A DNA stretch of 9,838 nt from Tangfeifania sp. (lineage in GTDB: Bacteria; Bacteroidota; Bacteroidia; Bacteroidales; Prolixibacteraceae), in the NCBI GenBank assembly GCA_018400515.1, contig JAGYMR010000087.1, positions 1-9,838 of the forward strand. Reading direction: 5' to 3'. The position numbers and the translations under genes are program-made. Below, in pieces: positions 7,627-9,838 of this stretch (position 1 is its first letter; each line of letters begins with the position of its first letter). Below the pieces are notes generated by a model that worked only from the letters and a program-made list of their open reading frames with translations, searched no databases and had not been told where the DNA came from.

Positions 7627-7640
7627 CCCTCTGAAGGGCT
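7625..7640 (+). terminator. Hairpin at the end of the aminopeptidase gene
   Basis: AGCCCT (7625-7630) and AGGGCT (7635-7640) form a perfect 6-bp G+C-rich stem with a CTGA loop, beginning within the TAG stop (7624-7626). The following bases (TCAGGATTCTTCT) hold only scattered T, so a classic intrinsic terminator is not certain; it may instead stabilise the mRNA end. Confidence 0.4.
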
Positions 7641-7775
7641 TCAGGATTCTTCTCCGGCAATCCGCCCGGAAAACTATCCCGGTCAGTTATTGCTGGTATT
7701 CCCTTTTCAATGAACCGGTGCATCCGGGAGATGGGCTTTTTCCCGGGGAAGGAACCTTCTTTGTTATGGGGAAAG

Positions 7776-8210
7776 CTATGTTTTTGCCCCGCTCCTGCAG
7801 AGCATTTTATGATAAAAATAGTCCATTTCCGTCCGTATCTCATCCCTGATCTCACAACATTTTTGCCGGATCTCATTTTTGTCTCTTGAATTTTTATACG
7901 GATTCTTGAACCCCAGATGCATTTTTCGTTTGTATTTTATAGGAGGTATTTTTAACTCTTCGGCGGTTCCATCCCCAACGGTGATTAAAAAATCAAATTC
8001 AATATCCTTAAATTTTGAATAGTGTTGCGGAACATGGGGCTCCAAATTGATTCCAATCTCCTCCATAACTTCTATAGCGATCGGACTGACATGATCTGCC
8101 GGTTCAATGCCCGCCGAGTGAATTTCAAGATTGTTCCCGTAACTTCTCAAAATGGCTTCAGCCATCTGGCTTCGGCATGAATTGTGGTTGCTCAAAAAAA
8201 AGATTTTCAT
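7776..8210 (-). CDS. LMW phosphatase / ArsC-fold protein, predicted catalytically inactive
   Basis: At 144 residues this is the usual length for low-molecular-weight tyrosine phosphatases and thioredoxin-linked arsenate reductases. The start FFLSNHNSCRSQMAEA (4-19), HSAGIEP (31-37), an FDFLITVGD strand (72-80) and the C-terminal RDEIRTEMDYF helix align well with the family. The nucleophile position of the Cx5R loop is Ser7 (codon AGC), though R13 is kept. The ArsC redox pair region, normally TxCxxAxxxCP, reads TVGDGTAEELKIPP with neither Cys. The general-acid position in the HxxFxDP segment is Asn103 (HLGFKNP). A binding or regulatory pseudoenzyme is the simplest reading. Cys12, Cys118, Cys119 and Cys138 remain but do not sit at the catalytic nucleophile. 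The ATG at 8210 (reverse) starts exactly at the first beta strand. Confidence 0.8.
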   Translation of the reverse strand: MKIFFLSNHNSCRSQMAEAILRSYGNNLEIHSAGIEPADHVSPIAIEVMEEIGINLEPHVPQHYSKFKDIEFDFLITVGDGTAEELKIPPIKYKRKMHLGFKNPYKNSRDKNEIRQKCCEIRDEIRTEMDYFYHKMLCRSGAKT

Positions 8211-8353
8211 GTGTTCTGTTTTTTTATTTCAAAGCTTTATCGGAAGGCATGCCGCCGGTTTTCCCCGGACTCCTGCCGGAAAATCCACCCTTTTACTGCC
8301 GGGGGAAATCCCTATTAAAACCCTTAAAATAGATAAATTTCTTTTACCTGAAA

Positions 8354-8539
8354 ATGGCATTTGTAGGTTTATGCATTGAAAATGATATTTTTACAGATGT
8401 TATTCAACATAGGGCGGTAAAAAAGCACAGCACTCCCCATATTTATGCTACAGCAGAATATCACGGAGCGCATTTTTATACTTTTTGCTTACCGGTGTTT
8501 TTTATTGAATTCTGTCGAAACGAGCAAATAATGAATTGA
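8354..8539 (+). CDS. Small hypothetical ORF, doubtful
   Basis: This 61-codon frame begins MAFVGLCIENDIFTDVI and has a mid-section rich in His and aromatic residues (HIYATAEYHGAHFYTF). No family is recognised. It lies in an A+T-rich spacer, lacks an obvious promoter or ribosome site, and could be chance or a gene remnant. It is listed because it is the only sizeable open frame in the 467-nt gap. Confidence 0.12.
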   Translation: MAFVGLCIENDIFTDVIQHRAVKKHSTPHIYATAEYHGAHFYTFCLPVFFIEFCRNEQIMN

Positions 8540-8545
8540 TATTTA

Positions 8546-8568
8546 GATCACTGAAATCCATTGTGATC
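8546..8568. repeat. Inverted repeat, possible operator
   Basis: GATCAC (8546-8551) and GTGATC (8563-8568) are perfect inverted copies separated by 11 nt. The repeat ends 23 nt before the -33 box of the DUF349 promoter, a plausible place for a regulator. It has no T-run for termination. Six-base arms are short, so chance is possible. Confidence 0.3.
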
Positions 8569-8591
8569 CGGTTAGATTTTAGTTTAAAAAC

Positions 8592-8623
8592 TTTGAGTAT
8601 TAGTTTGTAATTCCCTATTTTCG
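8592..8623 (+). promoter_or_regulatory. Bacteroidota-type promoter for the DUF349 gene
   Basis: TTTG at 8592-8595 and TATTTTCG at 8616-8623 are spaced by 20 nt. The -33 box is perfect and the -7 box differs from TAnnTTTG by one base. The predicted transcript start near 8629 gives a leader of about 50 nt that includes a 6-bp hairpin, ACCATT/AATGGT (8646-8651 with 8656-8661), and a T-rich stretch before the ATG at 8678. Confidence 0.5.
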
Positions 8624-8677
8624 TAGTCTGATAAATTATGTGCACACCATTCGATAATGGTATTTAAATTTTTTTAA

Positions 8678-9805
8678 ATGGAACCTAAAAAAGATCTTAA
8701 AGACCTGCAAGGGTTAAAAAGTACGGAGAACATTCAACCGGAAACAGCCGAAAATCCTTCTTCAACTCAAGAGGAAAAGAACAGTACAGATTTTTCCCTG
8801 AAAGAAGAAAGCCGACCGGTTGATGATGGAAATCAACCTGAAAATTTTTCCGATGGGAAAGGAAAAGACTTCACCGGGGAGGGGGACGCTTCTTTATCTG
8901 CTAAACACAGTGATGAAGCGGAAACGCCGTCTGTATCCCCGGAAGGCGGAAAGTCCGGAAAGGATGACACCCCGGAAACCGCCGGAGGAAAAGCCCCAGA
9001 CAAAGATGGGAAAGAGGATGGGGAGGCAGATGCCTCCGGAATGACGGACGGTAAAACCGGCGAAGAAGAGGGCAGCGAACAACCTGTACCTCCCGAAGCA
9101 CCGGAGGACAAAATGAAAGAAGAACAAGACACCCCGGAAAAGGAGGAAAAGGATGTTTCCGGGAAGGCACCTACTGAAAAGGAAGAAACGGACGCTCCCG
9201 GTGCAAAAGCCTCCGGCGAAACAGAAAGCGAAACAGCGGGGGAAGAAAAAGTCGAAGAAAAACAACCGGAAAAAGCCTCCTCTGCATCAAAAGAAACTCC
9301 TTCCCGGCCTAAAAAGGAAAAAAAGGTCGCTTCTTCCAAAAAACCGGACAAACCGGATTACAGTAAATACAACCAGGTGGAACTGGTTAATGCCATGCGG
9401 AACGTGCTTGAGCACGACGGCCATCACAACATCAAAGATGATGTGGAGACCATCAAAGCCGCTTTCTATAAGAATCTGAAAGAAGAGACCGAGCAACAGA
9501 AAAAGGAATTTCTTGAAGCCGGGGGAAGCGAGGAAGATTTTAATCCCGAAGAGAATCCTTACGAAAAGGATATAAAAAACCTGCTGAAAAAGTACCGGCA
9601 TCTGAGAAGCGAATACAATAAAAAACTGGAGGAGGAAAAAGAGATCAACCTTCAGTTAAAATACCAGGTCATTGAAGAGATCAAAGGTTTGATTAACAAA
9701 GAGGAGTCCATCAATAAAACTTTTCAGGAATTCATTAAAACAAAATATAAAATTTCCCATATTTGTGCTAAAAGGAAGATTATAATTAGAAATTCGATTC
9801 CATGA
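8678..9805 (+). pseudogene. DUF349-domain protein, interrupted after residue 352
   Basis: The first ~227 residues are a highly charged, low-complexity tail rich in Glu, Lys, Pro, Ser and Thr, predicted disordered. From Tyr228 the sequence follows Bacteroidota DUF349 proteins: YNQVELVNAMRNVLEHDG, then DPYE-like ENPYEKDIKNLLKKYRHLRSEYNKKLEEEKE, a long helix, and INKEESINKTFQEF ending at Phe352 (codon 9731-9733). In intact homologues this continues as FRELQxxWRxIGxVPQ, repeated several times over a few hundred residues. Here it changes at once to 23 unrelated residues (IKTKYKISHICAKRK and on) and a TGA at 9803-9805. The DNA after 9733 is about 18% G+C. The gene's role is unknown; DUF349 proteins are helical repeat proteins. 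Truncation by insertion, rearrangement or assembly error is inferred. Confidence 0.8.
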
Positions 9806-9838
9806 AAAATAAAATAAGGTTTTTTATATTTTGATTTT
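9734..9838. mobile_element. A+T-rich segment after the DUF349 break, possible insertion end
   Basis: These 105 nt hold about 19 G+C bases, far below the neighbouring coding sequence, and have no similarity to the expected DUF349 continuation. They begin immediately after a GAATTC at 9728-9733. No transposase, terminal inverted repeat or target duplication can be shown because the window ends. It could be the edge of a mobile element, a foreign region, or a joining artefact. Confidence 0.3.

Larger units (their letters stand above)
8211..8677. other. 467-nt A+T-rich intergenic region
   Basis: This spacer lies between the start of the - strand phosphatase-fold gene and the + strand DUF349 gene, so it must carry both their upstream signals. 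It includes a short open frame at 8354-8539 (61 codons), an inverted repeat at 8546-8568, a good promoter at 8592-8623 and a small hairpin at 8646-8661. The short frame shows no recognisable motif and no initiation signal I trust. No tRNA-like fold was seen. Confidence 0.6.

Noticed and set aside
7724..7746. CCGGGA / TCCCGG stem with an 11-nt loop between the convergent aminopeptidase and phosphatase-fold genes
   Set aside because: No T-run follows on either strand and the spacing to both stop codons is loose; not supported as a terminator.
8230..8239. TAAAGCTTTG on the - strand upstream of the phosphatase-fold gene as a -7 box
   Set aside because: It has four bases instead of two between TA and TTTG, and no -33 partner was found.
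8833..9351. Long Ser/Phe-rich open frame on the - strand opposite the DUF349 tail
   Set aside because: It is a shadow of the Glu/Lys/Pro-rich coding sequence: low complexity, no family, and no start signal.

Overview
The window reads as a chromosomal stretch of a member of the Bacteroidota, probably near Bacteroidales/Marinilabiliales. This rests on gene content and signals: a DUF349 protein with a long acidic N-terminal tail, a lipoprotein metal-efflux adaptor, a DUF1080 lipoprotein, A/T-rich leaders without clear Shine-Dalgarno sequences, and several matches to the Bacteroidota promoter pattern TTG/TTTG ~20 nt TAnnTTTG. Base composition is moderate in the genes and much more A+T-rich between them. 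I saw no rRNA, tRNA, CRISPR array or complete insertion sequence.

Left part, all on +: a few codons that may end an upstream gene (2-40); a His-rich RND periplasmic adaptor of the CusB/CzcB type (75-1562); an MFS transporter (1674-3020); a lipoprotein fusing a DUF1080 sugar-hydrolase-like domain to a PHP-type metal-dependent domain (3089-4558); and, 13 nt later, a divergent uracil-DNA glycosylase (4572-5333). The last three are close enough to share transcripts. The transporter and the DUF1080-PHP lipoprotein could form a small uptake/processing unit for a carbohydrate-derived compound, which is inference.

Middle: a cytidylate-kinase-like protein on - (5335-6048) ends one base from the glycosylase stop. 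Across a 189-nt divergent spacer lies an M24 aminopeptidase P (6238-7626, +) with all five metal ligands.

Right part: a low-molecular-weight phosphatase/ArsC-fold protein on - (7776-8210) has lost its nucleophilic Cys and the other expected catalytic residues, so it looks like a pseudoenzyme. A 467-nt A+T-rich spacer with a good promoter follows, then a DUF349 protein (8678-9805). That coding sequence breaks off mid-domain at about 9734, where the sequence becomes about 18% G+C. This suggests an insertion, a rearrangement or an assembly/cloning junction.

The strongest leads are the predicted catalytically dead ArsC/LMW-PTP homologue, the broken DUF349 gene and the DUF1080-PHP fusion. I do not see a complete, clearly new multi-gene system.
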